Positions 55,291 through 63,605 of a stretch of 64,000 nucleotides of DNA are shown here, piece by piece. The notes beneath the pieces were generated by a model. It saw only the letters and a list, made by a program, of their open reading frames with translations. It did not search any database and was not told where the DNA came from. Position numbers and translations under genes: made by a program. This DNA comes from SAR92 clade bacterium H231 (GTDB lineage: Bacteria; Pseudomonadota; Gammaproteobacteria; Pseudomonadales; Porticoccaceae). The stretch spans positions 558,001 through 622,000 of the forward strand of contig JAOALC010000001.1 in the NCBI GenBank assembly GCA_025153775.1. The letters run 5' to 3'. The stretch's first letter is position 1. Each line of letters begins with the position of its first letter.

Positions 55291-55572
55291 TCAGCCCTTA
55301 TCGATCAAGCTATTTTGCACTTCCTCACGAATAATCTTGCGTAAAACTCGCTCATCCCAAAGGTGCTCGCCAGTGTGGGCTCGCAAGGCCCTGTTAATCA
55401 GAGTTTGATAGCCCAGGCCCTCAGCGTGGGCCTGCTGCCTAAACGCGTCTAAAATATCGTCATCCAGCATGATGGTAATTCTACTTTTGCCCTTGGATTT
55501 AGCCTGTAGTTGTTTAAGATGCGGAATATCCTTAGCTCGTTTAGCTTTTGATAAATCGTAGTTATTGCGCAT
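55291..55572 (-). CDS. brnA: BrnA-like antitoxin (orphan)
   Basis: From the ATG at 55572 (AAGG 8 bases upstream) the protein has 93 residues. It has the BrnA pattern: a lysine-rich N-terminal part (SKAKRAKDIPHLK) and a ribbon-helix-helix DNA-binding domain (KSRITIMLDDDILDAFRQQAHAEGLGYQTLINRALRA). BrnA represses its own promoter and neutralises BrnT, an RNase. Its start overlaps the end of a degenerate brnT (55562-55679), so the normal brnT-brnA order is kept but the toxin is broken. An upstream ATG at 55587 is in frame. Confidence 0.85.
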   Translation of the reverse strand: MRNNYDLSKAKRAKDIPHLKQLQAKSKGKSRITIMLDDDILDAFRQQAHAEGLGYQTLINRALRAHTGEHLWDERVLRKIIREEVQNSLIDKG

Positions 55573-55679
55573 AGTAGTAACCTTCATTTCGAGTAGCTTT
55601 TCTGGCCGATATCAATCGAAAACATTCATTGCTTTTTTGGATTGGCAGCCGCCTTGCTGGCATGATATTCGATATCCAT
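55562..55679 (-). pseudogene. brnT: Decayed brnT toxin gene (internal deletion)
   Basis: On the minus strand the ATG at 55679 reads MDIEYHASKAAANPKKQ then TGA (55626-55628), matching the BrnT N-terminus (usually MxxEWDxxKAAxNxxKH). One base out of frame, 55624-55562 reads CFRLISARKATRNEGYYYAQ then TAA, matching the BrnT C-terminus. The central roughly 50 codons are missing and the frame is shifted. A normal brnT is about 280 bp. The upstream promoter and GAGG site are intact, so the remnant may still be transcribed with brnA. Confidence 0.75.
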
Positions 55680-55691
55680 CGATCCTCACTT

Positions 55692-55719
55692 AATATACAT
55701 ATAATATATGCATAGTCAA
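55692..55719 (-). promoter_or_regulatory. Promoter of the brnT remnant - brnA unit
   Basis: On the minus strand TTGACT (55714-55719) and TATATT (55692-55697) have a 16-bp spacer, just before GTGAGG and the brnT ATG. The spacer is a palindromic A/T stretch (CATATATTATATG), a plausible BrnA operator. Role inferred. The rest of the gene-free stretch 55720-56016 holds no recognised gene; an imperfect GC-rich stem lies at about 55930-55975. Confidence 0.55.
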
Positions 55720-56016
55720 GTTTGAGTGTAGCCACTTATCCCAAATGAAAATCGATAATACTTAAATTGCCAGAGCGCCAGATTGCACTAATGCTCAATT
55801 CTAGGCATAGCATGCTGTAACTGCTCAACTGGCATTTCCCCAAAACCTCAACTACGTTTAATAGTAAGGAGCACAGTGGCAGGTATCGCAGGTTTACGCA
55901 GCCTTACCCGCGGACTGTGAAGATCCAACAGAGGGCGCTGGTCACAAGCCTCTAGAGCTGCCAGGCGCTCTGTTTATTTGGATACGGCGATGGCATATCG
56001 CCGGGGGATAGCAAGG

Positions 56017-56682
56017 ATGTCAGAGCAGAGACCGGCAGGGGAAAACCAGGGCGCCAATGTATTGGGTGCCTTTCAGTTGCACCGGCTGTCATTAAAGCGG
56101 TTTATCGGCCGCTACCTCAACAATGCAGAGGATATCGAAGACGTCAGCCAAGAGGCGTTTCTGCGCGCCTACAAGGCCGAGCAAACCACCGATATACGCC
56201 AGCCCAAATCCTTTTTATTCCGCATTGCCAAAAATGTCGCCATCTCCGAGCTGAGATCCAAGTCACGACAAATTACCGACTATATAGAGGATCAGAGCAG
56301 CAGCGACGTCCTAATAGGAGAATGGTCCACTGAAGACGAAGTGATGGCGCAGCAAAAGCTCGGTATACATTGCGAGGCCGTAGCATCTCTACCCCCCAAG
56401 TGCAGGCGGGTATATCTGATGCGCAAGGTCTACGGCATGCCCCACAAAGAGATTGCCCAGCGCCTGGGCATTGCCCTCAGCACCGTGGAAAAACACCTGC
56501 TCAAAGGCGTAGAGGGCTGCGACCGCTATATACGCGAGCGCATGGCCGACACAGCAGAGGCCCCGAACGGGACACAAGCCCAGGCTCAGGCCAGCGTCAC
56601 CAGTTTGCAGCCCCTAACCAGAGCAGCGGCAGCCCCCGCCAATGGCAGCAGGGCCACAGCCAGTACCAGAGGTCAACCATGA
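56017..56682 (+). CDS. ECF RNA polymerase sigma factor, FecI-like
   Basis: The product (221 residues from the ATG at 56017; in-frame upstream starts exist at 55978 and 55990) has sigma region 2 (FIGRYLNNAEDIEDVSQEAFLRAYKAEQ) and region 4 (LPPKCRRVYLMRKVYGMPHKEIAQRLGIALSTVEKHL), as in the FecI group. A low-complexity Ala/Gln-rich tail of about 45 residues follows. Its stop overlaps the FecR start (ATGA). It should be activated through the FecR/TonB receptor system downstream to transcribe that receptor and perhaps the genes after it. Confidence 0.88.
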   Translation: MSEQRPAGENQGANVLGAFQLHRLSLKRFIGRYLNNAEDIEDVSQEAFLRAYKAEQTTDIRQPKSFLFRIAKNVAISELRSKSRQITDYIEDQSSSDVLIGEWSTEDEVMAQQKLGIHCEAVASLPPKCRRVYLMRKVYGMPHKEIAQRLGIALSTVEKHLLKGVEGCDRYIRERMADTAEAPNGTQAQAQASVTSLQPLTRAAAAPANGSRATASTRGQP

Positions 56683-57860
56683 CCAGCAACATACATCAGC
56701 TAGACGACCGCGCAACCATCGAGGCCCAGGCCCGCCAATGGTTAATTCGTCTCGACCGCGACCAGCCGCCCAGCGAACAAGAACAGGCCGAGCTGCGCCA
56801 ATGGGCCGCCACCAGCCCAGCCCATCAGGCCGAGCTAAAGCGTATCTCTGCATTTTGGAACGAGGCCAACAGCCTCACCGAACTCTGGACCCCAGCCTAC
56901 GAATCCGCCAGCATTTGGGTACTCACAACCAGAGCCATCAGCAGCCAACTGCGCCAACTTATCCAACCCCTGCGCCAGTGGCACAGCAGCGCACCAGCTG
57001 CCAGCTACAGCGCCATGGCCGCCAGCGCAATTGTAGCCATAGCACTGGCACTGAGCTTAAGCCTTGTGCCACCCAGCCCCAGCGCCAGCAACGGCCTCTA
57101 TGTAAGCGCCATAGGCGAACTGCAGCAGATCAGCCTTGCCGACGGCTCCCTGGTGCAACTCAATACCGACAGCCAAATTCAGGTGGACTTTGGCCACAAC
57201 CAGCGCAAAATTCGCCTACTCAGAGGCGAAGCCCATTTTGATGTAAGCCACAACCCCGACTGGCCCTTTGAAGTCTACGCCGACCAGGGCATGGTCAAAG
57301 CCGTAGGCACCGCCTTTGCCGTGCGGCTCAACCCAGATAGCATTAAAGTAGTGGTCAACGAGGGCAGGGTAGACCTAGCCTCAGTAATAGCGCCAGCCCC
57401 GGCCAGAGCTCTAGCCATAGACCCAGCCAGCGAGCCAACCCAGCCCGCCCCCCAGCGCCACAGCACCCAAAAAATAGCCAGCCTAAACCTAGGCCAAAGC
57501 GCAGAGTTTAGCCGCAGCACCGTACCCCAGCGCACAGCCGCTAGCAGCACCAGCCAACAGCTAAAAACCCTCAACCGCCTGGCCCACCCAGAGCTCGAAC
57601 GCCAACTGGCCTGGCGCACCGGCTACCTGGTATTTGAAGGCGACAGCCTCAGCAGCGTAGTGGCAGAAATAAACCGCTACACCACCATGCATATAGAAAT
57701 AGCCGACCCAGCCCTGGCCGATATAAGAGTGGGGGGCCGCTTTAAAGTGGGCGAGCTAGATGCCATATTCGACGTGCTAGCCACCAGCTTCGGCATACAA
57801 GCAAGCTACCACAGCAACCATAAAATTCACCTAACAGCCCAAAAAAGCCCAAAAATTTAA
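56679..57860 (+). CDS. FecR-family transmembrane sensor (anti-sigma)
   Basis: The 393-residue protein has an N-terminal DUF4880-type anti-sigma domain (IEAQARQWLIRLDRDQPPSEQEQAELRQWAATSPAH), one transmembrane segment (AIVAIALALSLSLVPP, about residues 115-130) and a periplasmic FecR domain (ISLADGSLVQLNTDSQIQVDF...IRLLRGEAHFDV) with a C-terminal STN-like end (LAWRTGYLVFEGDSLSSVVAEINRYTTM...GVQ-like). It passes the receptor signal across the membrane to the sigma factor. The start at 56679 overlaps the sigma stop (ATGA), so coupling is likely. Confidence 0.88.
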   Translation: MTSNIHQLDDRATIEAQARQWLIRLDRDQPPSEQEQAELRQWAATSPAHQAELKRISAFWNEANSLTELWTPAYESASIWVLTTRAISSQLRQLIQPLRQWHSSAPAASYSAMAASAIVAIALALSLSLVPPSPSASNGLYVSAIGELQQISLADGSLVQLNTDSQIQVDFGHNQRKIRLLRGEAHFDVSHNPDWPFEVYADQGMVKAVGTAFAVRLNPDSIKVVVNEGRVDLASVIAPAPARALAIDPASEPTQPAPQRHSTQKIASLNLGQSAEFSRSTVPQRTAASSTSQQLKTLNRLAHPELERQLAWRTGYLVFEGDSLSSVVAEINRYTTMHIEIADPALADIRVGGRFKVGELDAIFDVLATSFGIQASYHSNHKIHLTAQKSPKI

Positions 57861-57996
57861 TCTATAACTAATAACAATAACTTAAAAAACCCCAGCCTAG
57901 GCCGTTATAGCAACTGCAGCTGGGGCCACAAAAAACCCAACAAACCAGAATAAATCAGAATAAAAAACACCAACCAATAGAGGTTTTAAATTATCC

Positions 57997-60792
57997 ATGC
58001 GACATACCTCACGTAAGGCCAGCAAAAACATCGACTGTCAGCAGCCAGCAACAACCAGGGGCCACCGACACCACCGATGGGTTTGTAGGGCAGTAGGTAT
58101 AAGCAGTAAACAGTGCAGCAATAAATGCAGCAACCAATGCAACAAGGTGCGGGTAAACCAGCTTCTAATGGCGGTAGCATTCCTTATCGCCATAGGCAGC
58201 ACAGCTTACACAGGCCACACCCAAGCAGCACAGGCACAGCCAACACAGGGACAGGAACAGCAGATGCAACCGCAAAAGCCACTGCAAATGCAACAGGGCC
58301 AGGGACAGCAAGCAGTACCCAGCTACCCACTCAACCTCCCCAAGCAAAGCCTAGCCGCAGCACTCAATACCTTATCAGAGCAAACCGATATACAGGTGCT
58401 CTTCCCCTACGACATCGCCAGGTCACACAGCATAGGCCCACTACAGGGCAACTTCACCATCGAGCAAGCCCTGGTGATTATGCTGCGCAACACCGGCCTG
58501 CATGGCGGCCTTACCCAGGGTGGAATCATCGCGATTGCACCAGCTGATAATCACAGTGGAACTAACCAATACGGTAAGGGGAAGAAAATGAATACATACA
58601 CAAGGAAAACATTGCTCGCCAGCATGGTAGGGCTATTTGCAGCGGGCGGCGCCTCGGGCAGTTTGGCCCAGGGCGGTGAGGCTGCTACGGAGCAGGGTAG
58701 GATTGATGAGATTATTGTGACGGCGACTAAGCGGGAGGAATCGCTCAACGATGTGCCTATCTCTATCAGCGTGGTATCAGACGAAGTTATTGAAAACCTA
58801 GGGGCAAAAAACCTTCAGGAAATTGTCTCTGGCGCCCCCAATGTGAATTTTCCAGACGACTCCACTTCTGACTGGGGCAATACGATTGCGATTCGTGGTG
58901 CTTACACTCCCATCCAGTTTTTGGGAATGAATTCCAGTACGGGTGTCTACCTTGATGGTATTTTTATGGGTAAGAACGACGCGTTTAATTTCGGCTCAGG
59001 CGACCTTGAGCGCGTAGAGATATTGCGCGGCCCGCAGGGTACTCTATTTGGTAAGAACACCACCGGTGGTGCTATCAATATGGTTACTAAGAAGCCTAGC
59101 CAAGAGTTGGAGGGCGGTTTGAAGGTGGAAGTCGGCAATTATGATCATGCAGATATTGGTGGAAGCCTCAATGTCCCAATAAGTGATAAACTCGCCGCTC
59201 GGTTTAGCGTGAACAACACTGATCGTGACGGTTACGCGAAAAATCTGACTACTGGCTCTGATTTGGGGACTGTCGATAGCACATCATGGCGAGCGCAATT
59301 TCTCTATACAGCAACCGAAAATACCGATATTCGTTTTGTGATTGATGGATTAGATTCACAGGCGAACTTTCTTAGCGGTGAAACCTTGCCTCCAGTTGGC
59401 GACGGTGTTCCCTATACCTTCTTTCATTCGGTAGACCCCGTCGTAAAAAAAGAGGGTGAAGGCATTGCGCTAACCATTGAGCATCAGTTTGATAGTGGTC
59501 ATACGCTGACATCCATTACTAGTCGGCGAGAAAATAATGTGGATGTTGTCCGTGACATTGATTCCACAGCTAGCGATGGTTTGGTTCAGCGTTTTGAGTC
59601 AAGTCAAGAAAATATATCCCAGGAACTTCGTATTGCCTCTCCAGCGGGTCAGCAATTTGACTATGTGCTCGGTCTTTATTATTTTGATCAAAAATTCCTT
59701 ACTAGTGAATTTTTTGATTTCGGTCCCGCCTTTGGCGGTGATGTGGGGGAAAGACTATTAGGAGCAGTGCACAATCTTGAATCCACGTCCTATGCGACTT
59801 TTGTGCATTCCAACTTTCATTTCTCAGAAGCGACAACAGCCTTTGCGGGTCTTCGCTACACTAACGAAGACCAAAGTATTGATAGTCAAGCCTCAGGGGT
59901 GCCTTTCTGGGTGAGTGTTTTTAATGTCGATATCAATCCACGACAGCTGGACTTTGATTCCAATAATGTATCCTGGATTGTCGGCTTAAGACATAATATC
60001 AGTGACAATGCCATGATCTATGGTTCTGTATCCCGCGGCGCTAAAGCAGGAGCCTTTAATACTTCGCCGCTCACACCGAATGGCGTAGATCCAAGGGCAC
60101 TATTTGTCGATGATGAATTTGTTACCAGTTATGAACTTGGCACAAAAACTACCTGGCTGGATGGACGGTTGGGCTTAAATGGCGCCATCTTCTATATGGA
60201 TTATACCGATTACCAGGTACTGACCAATGTTGCAAGTGGTACCTTGCCAGACGGAACCACATTATTTACTAGTATCTTTGATAACGCTGCCGCACTCACC
60301 TCTCAAGGTGTAGAGCTGGAAATAGTTGCCGCGCCGACTGAAGGTCTGCGCATTACCAGTGGTATTGCTTATCTAGACGCAACTTTTGACAAATACGAAG
60401 GTGCCTCTGACCCGGAGTTTGGTATTGTTGATGCTAGCGGTAATCAAAATCCCATCTCACCGGAGTGGACTTTTAATCTCGCTATCGACTATGAGCGAGA
60501 GCTTAGCAATGTTGGTAGTTTGGTTGCTAACCTTAACTATGATTATAAAGACAGGTTTTTTTCAGGCGGCAATCTAACGAATCATCCAGATGGAGTGAGC
60601 CCCTCATTGGGAAGGTTAGGTGGTCGCATTGGTTTTCGTTCTAATGAAGGACAGTGGGGCGTTTTTCTATGGGGTAAAAACTTAACCGACGAAGATAAAC
60701 CCATCGAACGATCAGTCCTTGGTTTTGGCGGAAATAAAGAGCGCTACGTTGTGCCTCGCACTTACGGGTTGAGTGTTAACTACCAATTCTAA
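57997..60792 (+). CDS. STN-domain TonB-dependent receptor (FecA-like transducer) with an internal second signal peptide
   Basis: One open frame of 931 residues. The first part has a Cys/His-rich head, a signal segment (about residues 51-77, LLMAVAFLIAIGSTAYTG), a Gln-rich linker and an STN domain (about 108-182, YPLNLPKQSLAAALNTLSEQTDIQ). At residue 198 (base 58588) a new Met follows AAGGGGAAG and a complete second signal peptide (NTYTRKTLLASMVGLFAAGGASGSLAQ), then the TonB box and plug (IDEIIVTATKREESLNDVP) and a barrel ending YGLSVNYQF. It may be two proteins joined in frame, or translated from both starts. The true first start could also be 58147 or 58168. Confidence 0.85.
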   Translation: MRHTSRKASKNIDCQQPATTRGHRHHRWVCRAVGISSKQCSNKCSNQCNKVRVNQLLMAVAFLIAIGSTAYTGHTQAAQAQPTQGQEQQMQPQKPLQMQQGQGQQAVPSYPLNLPKQSLAAALNTLSEQTDIQVLFPYDIARSHSIGPLQGNFTIEQALVIMLRNTGLHGGLTQGGIIAIAPADNHSGTNQYGKGKKMNTYTRKTLLASMVGLFAAGGASGSLAQGGEAATEQGRIDEIIVTATKREESLNDVPISISVVSDEVIENLGAKNLQEIVSGAPNVNFPDDSTSDWGNTIAIRGAYTPIQFLGMNSSTGVYLDGIFMGKNDAFNFGSGDLERVEILRGPQGTLFGKNTTGGAINMVTKKPSQELEGGLKVEVGNYDHADIGGSLNVPISDKLAARFSVNNTDRDGYAKNLTTGSDLGTVDSTSWRAQFLYTATENTDIRFVIDGLDSQANFLSGETLPPVGDGVPYTFFHSVDPVVKKEGEGIALTIEHQFDSGHTLTSITSRRENNVDVVRDIDSTASDGLVQRFESSQENISQELRIASPAGQQFDYVLGLYYFDQKFLTSEFFDFGPAFGGDVGERLLGAVHNLESTSYATFVHSNFHFSEATTAFAGLRYTNEDQSIDSQASGVPFWVSVFNVDINPRQLDFDSNNVSWIVGLRHNISDNAMIYGSVSRGAKAGAFNTSPLTPNGVDPRALFVDDEFVTSYELGTKTTWLDGRLGLNGAIFYMDYTDYQVLTNVASGTLPDGTTLFTSIFDNAAALTSQGVELEIVAAPTEGLRITSGIAYLDATFDKYEGASDPEFGIVDASGNQNPISPEWTFNLAIDYERELSNVGSLVANLNYDYKDRFFSGGNLTNHPDGVSPSLGRLGGRIGFRSNEGQWGVFLWGKNLTDEDKPIERSVLGFGGNKERYVVPRTYGLSVNYQF

Positions 60793-60838
60793 GACATGAA
60801 AAGACACAATCTCTTTTTGTTTAATTAATGGTATTGCA

Positions 60839-60871
60839 ATAACTGAGAAGACATTTTGTCTTCTCAGTTAT
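60839..60871. terminator. Perfect 15-bp hairpin after the TonB receptor gene
   Basis: ATAACTGAGAAGACA and its exact complement TGTCTTCTCAGTTAT are separated by three T. It lies 47 bases after the receptor stop and 147 bases before the DUF1611 gene. No T-run follows, so it may be an attenuator, mRNA-stabilising stem or protein-binding dyad rather than a classic terminator. Confidence 0.6.
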
Positions 60872-61017
60872 GATCGACTAGAAATACCCTATAGATGCAG
60901 CGGCAAGTTTAGCTGGCACATCGACTGAATAAAATAGACCAACTTCCAAGCAAACTTGTCCGGTAGATTCTGGATGAAAAATCACCTTGTATCCCTGTTT
61001 ATTTTCAAGAGAAATGG

Positions 61018-62055
61018 ATGAGCATAGTTAATCCTATAAGTTTAAGCGCCCCCTACCTGGTTTTTATCGGCGATATCGAGAGCCCCACCTATGCCAAAAC
61101 CGGCTTAGGACTTGTCCAATGGCGCAAAGAATTAGTCGCTGGACAATTGCGCTTTCCAGGCAATAGGTTAGATCTTGGTGTCCCTGATTTAAGCGTAGAG
61201 AAGGCCTTTGAAGAGGGGGTTAGGAGCTTGATAATTGGTGTAGCCCCTGTGGGCGGAACCATTGGACAGCACTGGGAGGTTGAGCTTATCAAAGCTGCAT
61301 CTTTGGGCATGGATATTGTCAGTGGCTTACATAGTCGATTGGAGAGCATTCCTGGTTTAGCGGAAGCGGCAGCCTTGTCTGGTGCCACCTTAATTGATAT
61401 TCGAATACCATCGGCCTCTATTCCCATTGCCAATGGAAAAAAACGCACAGGCTACCGTGTGCTCATGGTGGGTACGGATTGTGCCGTCGGTAAAAAATAC
61501 ACAGCGCTTGCATTAACTGAAAGCCTGCAAAAGGCATCGATCAATGCGACGTTTAGAGCCACAGGCCAAACCGGCATTATGATTGCTGGCACGGGCATTC
61601 CTATTGATGCGGTGGTTGCCGATTTTGTCGCCGGCGCAGCTGAGATGATTTCAGTAAATAACGACGCAGAGCACTGGGATGTAATTGAGGGGCAGGGCTC
61701 ATTATTCCACCCTGCCTATGCCGGGGTAAGTCTGGGTTTGCTTCATGGCTCACAACCCGATGCCATTGTGGTCTGTCACGATGCCACCAGGCAGCATATT
61801 GACAGTTGCCCGGAGTTTCCTATTCCCAGTATTAGAAACTGTATCGATTTCAATCTGCAATGTGCACGACTCACTAACCCAGCAGTAAAGTGCATAGGTA
61901 TCAGCGTTAACACCTCTGGCCTAGCCCCAGAAGAGCATAAAAATTATCTACAGGCCTTAGAAAAAGATATTGGCTTGCCCTGTGTCGATTCAGTCATCGA
62001 CGGTTGTGACGCTATTGCAAAAAATATTGTTCAGATGTTTTGTTCCCATGATTAA
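61018..62055 (+). CDS. DUF1611 / DgcN-like protein
   Basis: The 345-residue protein has the DUF1611 layout: an N-terminal domain with PYLVFIGDI and GVAPVGGTIGQHW, and a C-terminal P-loop domain with VGTDCAVGKKYTA (about residues 151-163), then RATGQTGIMIAG and EGQGSLFHPAYAGV. The family member DgcN works with the racemase-like DgcA in D-glutamate catabolism by N-acetylation; no dgcA is seen in the window. The MFS and M81 genes follow on the same strand. Family call firm; D-glutamate role inferred. Confidence 0.85.
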   Translation: MSIVNPISLSAPYLVFIGDIESPTYAKTGLGLVQWRKELVAGQLRFPGNRLDLGVPDLSVEKAFEEGVRSLIIGVAPVGGTIGQHWEVELIKAASLGMDIVSGLHSRLESIPGLAEAAALSGATLIDIRIPSASIPIANGKKRTGYRVLMVGTDCAVGKKYTALALTESLQKASINATFRATGQTGIMIAGTGIPIDAVVADFVAGAAEMISVNNDAEHWDVIEGQGSLFHPAYAGVSLGLLHGSQPDAIVVCHDATRQHIDSCPEFPIPSIRNCIDFNLQCARLTNPAVKCIGISVNTSGLAPEEHKNYLQALEKDIGLPCVDSVIDGCDAIAKNIVQMFCSHD

Positions 62056-62174
62056 GTCACATCAATTTAGAAAAACTCCTATGCCTAAAGTGAGTTTTGC
62101 CGTTGAGTCTTGGCCAGCTAGAGCGTCCTTTAGTATTTGCGGTTATTCCTTTAGTAGTAGAGAGCGACAGTACC

Positions 62175-63593
62175 ATGCTAAATAACCAATCAAAGACGCA
62201 ACTTACCAACGGTACCCTGATCGTTTATGGGGGCTTGGCCTTACCCCTGGCTATTGCCGAACTGCCGATTATTCTTTATCTACCGGCCTTTTATGCCAAA
62301 GAAGTCGGTTTAAGTATCGGTATGGTAGGGCTGGTTTTTTTGTTGGCTCGGTTATGGGATGGAATTTCTGACCCCATAATCGGAACATTATCAGACCGCA
62401 CTGCTTCACGTTTTGGTCGGCGCAAACCCTGGATAGCTGCAGGTACACCAATATTTATGGCGGCGGCCTGGTGTCTTTGCAACCCTCCTGCAAAGGTTGA
62501 ACTATCCTATCTTTTCCTCTGGGCGATCTTGTTTTATACCGCGCAAACCATTATCAAAATACCCTATTGGTCGTGGGGTGCCGAGCTCTCTGCAAATTAT
62601 GAGGAACGAAGTAAAGTCACCGGTTTTCGGGAAAGTGGTGGCATGATTGGCAATTTGATCGTGGCGGCTGCGCCCTTACTGTTGTTACCCAGCGATGCAC
62701 CGGTTCGCGATGTCTTATTGTTGATCTCAATACTGCTTGTCGTATTAATTCCTATCACAGCGGTACCACTTACTATAGTTATAAAGGATCATAGCCCCAT
62801 TGCCAGGTCCAGGCTTAACGTAATTAAGGTATTTAAAGACTTATGGCAAAATGGCCCAATGAAACGTTTCCTTATGGCCGTAGGATGTCTCTACATTAGT
62901 TTAGGTGTGATCAATTCCATCGCTATCTTTTTAATTGATATAGGATTTGGTTTGCCCGGTGCATTCTTTTCGCTGTTTTTTACTCAATATGTCATCGCTA
63001 TTTTGGTGGCGCCGCTATTGGTGAGATTAGCCAGTAGGGTCGGTAAGCATGTTGTATTGGCTGGAGCTATTGCGCTCTTAATTCTGGCAAGCCTTGCCGC
63101 TTTTCTCTTTCCAATGGGTAATTACCTCCTAATATCCGCTTTTATGTGTGTTCTGGGGGTTGTATTTTCCTGTCTACTTATTTTGCCTGCTTCGATTCTT
63201 GCCGATATTGTCGACTATGATACAGCTAGGTCTGGTGAAGAGCGTACCGGCATTTATATGGCGGCATTGAATCTGGTCTTTAAGCTGGGACTGGCGTTAG
63301 GAGTAGGAGTTGCCTATGGTTTTCTGGATATTATAGGTTTTGATGCCGCTGCTGCTACCCATACTGCCTATGATGTGCTGGTCATAAGAATCACTTTCTC
63401 CGGTATTAACTCAGTGCTATTGATTCCCGCTATTTTAATACTGTGGAAATTTCCTATTACCAAAAAGGTGCAGCAGGAACTGCGGCAAAAAATTAGAATC
63501 AATGCCAAAAATAGCAAACGGGACCCTAAAAGTAACTTCACTCAGTTATCCACTAAGCCGATGGCAACCCCGTTGTTACCGGACAATGGCTAA
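62175..63593 (+). CDS. MFS transporter, GPH (glycoside-pentoside-hexuronide) cation symporter-like
   Basis: From the ATG at 62175 the protein has 472 residues with about 12 hydrophobic segments. The motif after helix 2-3, RLWDGISDPIIGTLSDRTASRFGRRKPWI, is diagnostic of MFS_2/GPH symporters, and the later DYDTARSGEERTGIYMAA matches their second-half signature. GPH proteins usually import glycosides with Na or H, but many members carry other compounds. It lies between DUF1611 and M81 genes and probably moves the compound handled by them. An earlier in-frame start at 62097 lacks a ribosome site. Confidence 0.88.
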   Translation: MLNNQSKTQLTNGTLIVYGGLALPLAIAELPIILYLPAFYAKEVGLSIGMVGLVFLLARLWDGISDPIIGTLSDRTASRFGRRKPWIAAGTPIFMAAAWCLCNPPAKVELSYLFLWAILFYTAQTIIKIPYWSWGAELSANYEERSKVTGFRESGGMIGNLIVAAAPLLLLPSDAPVRDVLLLISILLVVLIPITAVPLTIVIKDHSPIARSRLNVIKVFKDLWQNGPMKRFLMAVGCLYISLGVINSIAIFLIDIGFGLPGAFFSLFFTQYVIAILVAPLLVRLASRVGKHVVLAGAIALLILASLAAFLFPMGNYLLISAFMCVLGVVFSCLLILPASILADIVDYDTARSGEERTGIYMAALNLVFKLGLALGVGVAYGFLDIIGFDAAAATHTAYDVLVIRITFSGINSVLLIPAILILWKFPITKKVQQELRQKIRINAKNSKRDPKSNFTQLSTKPMATPLLPDNG

Positions 63594-63605
63594 GCTGCAA
63601 AAACG

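Noticed and set aside
56370-56678. Upstream extension of the FecR frame
   Set aside because: It lies inside the sigma factor gene in another frame; FecR homology begins at the ATG at 56679, which overlaps the sigma stop.
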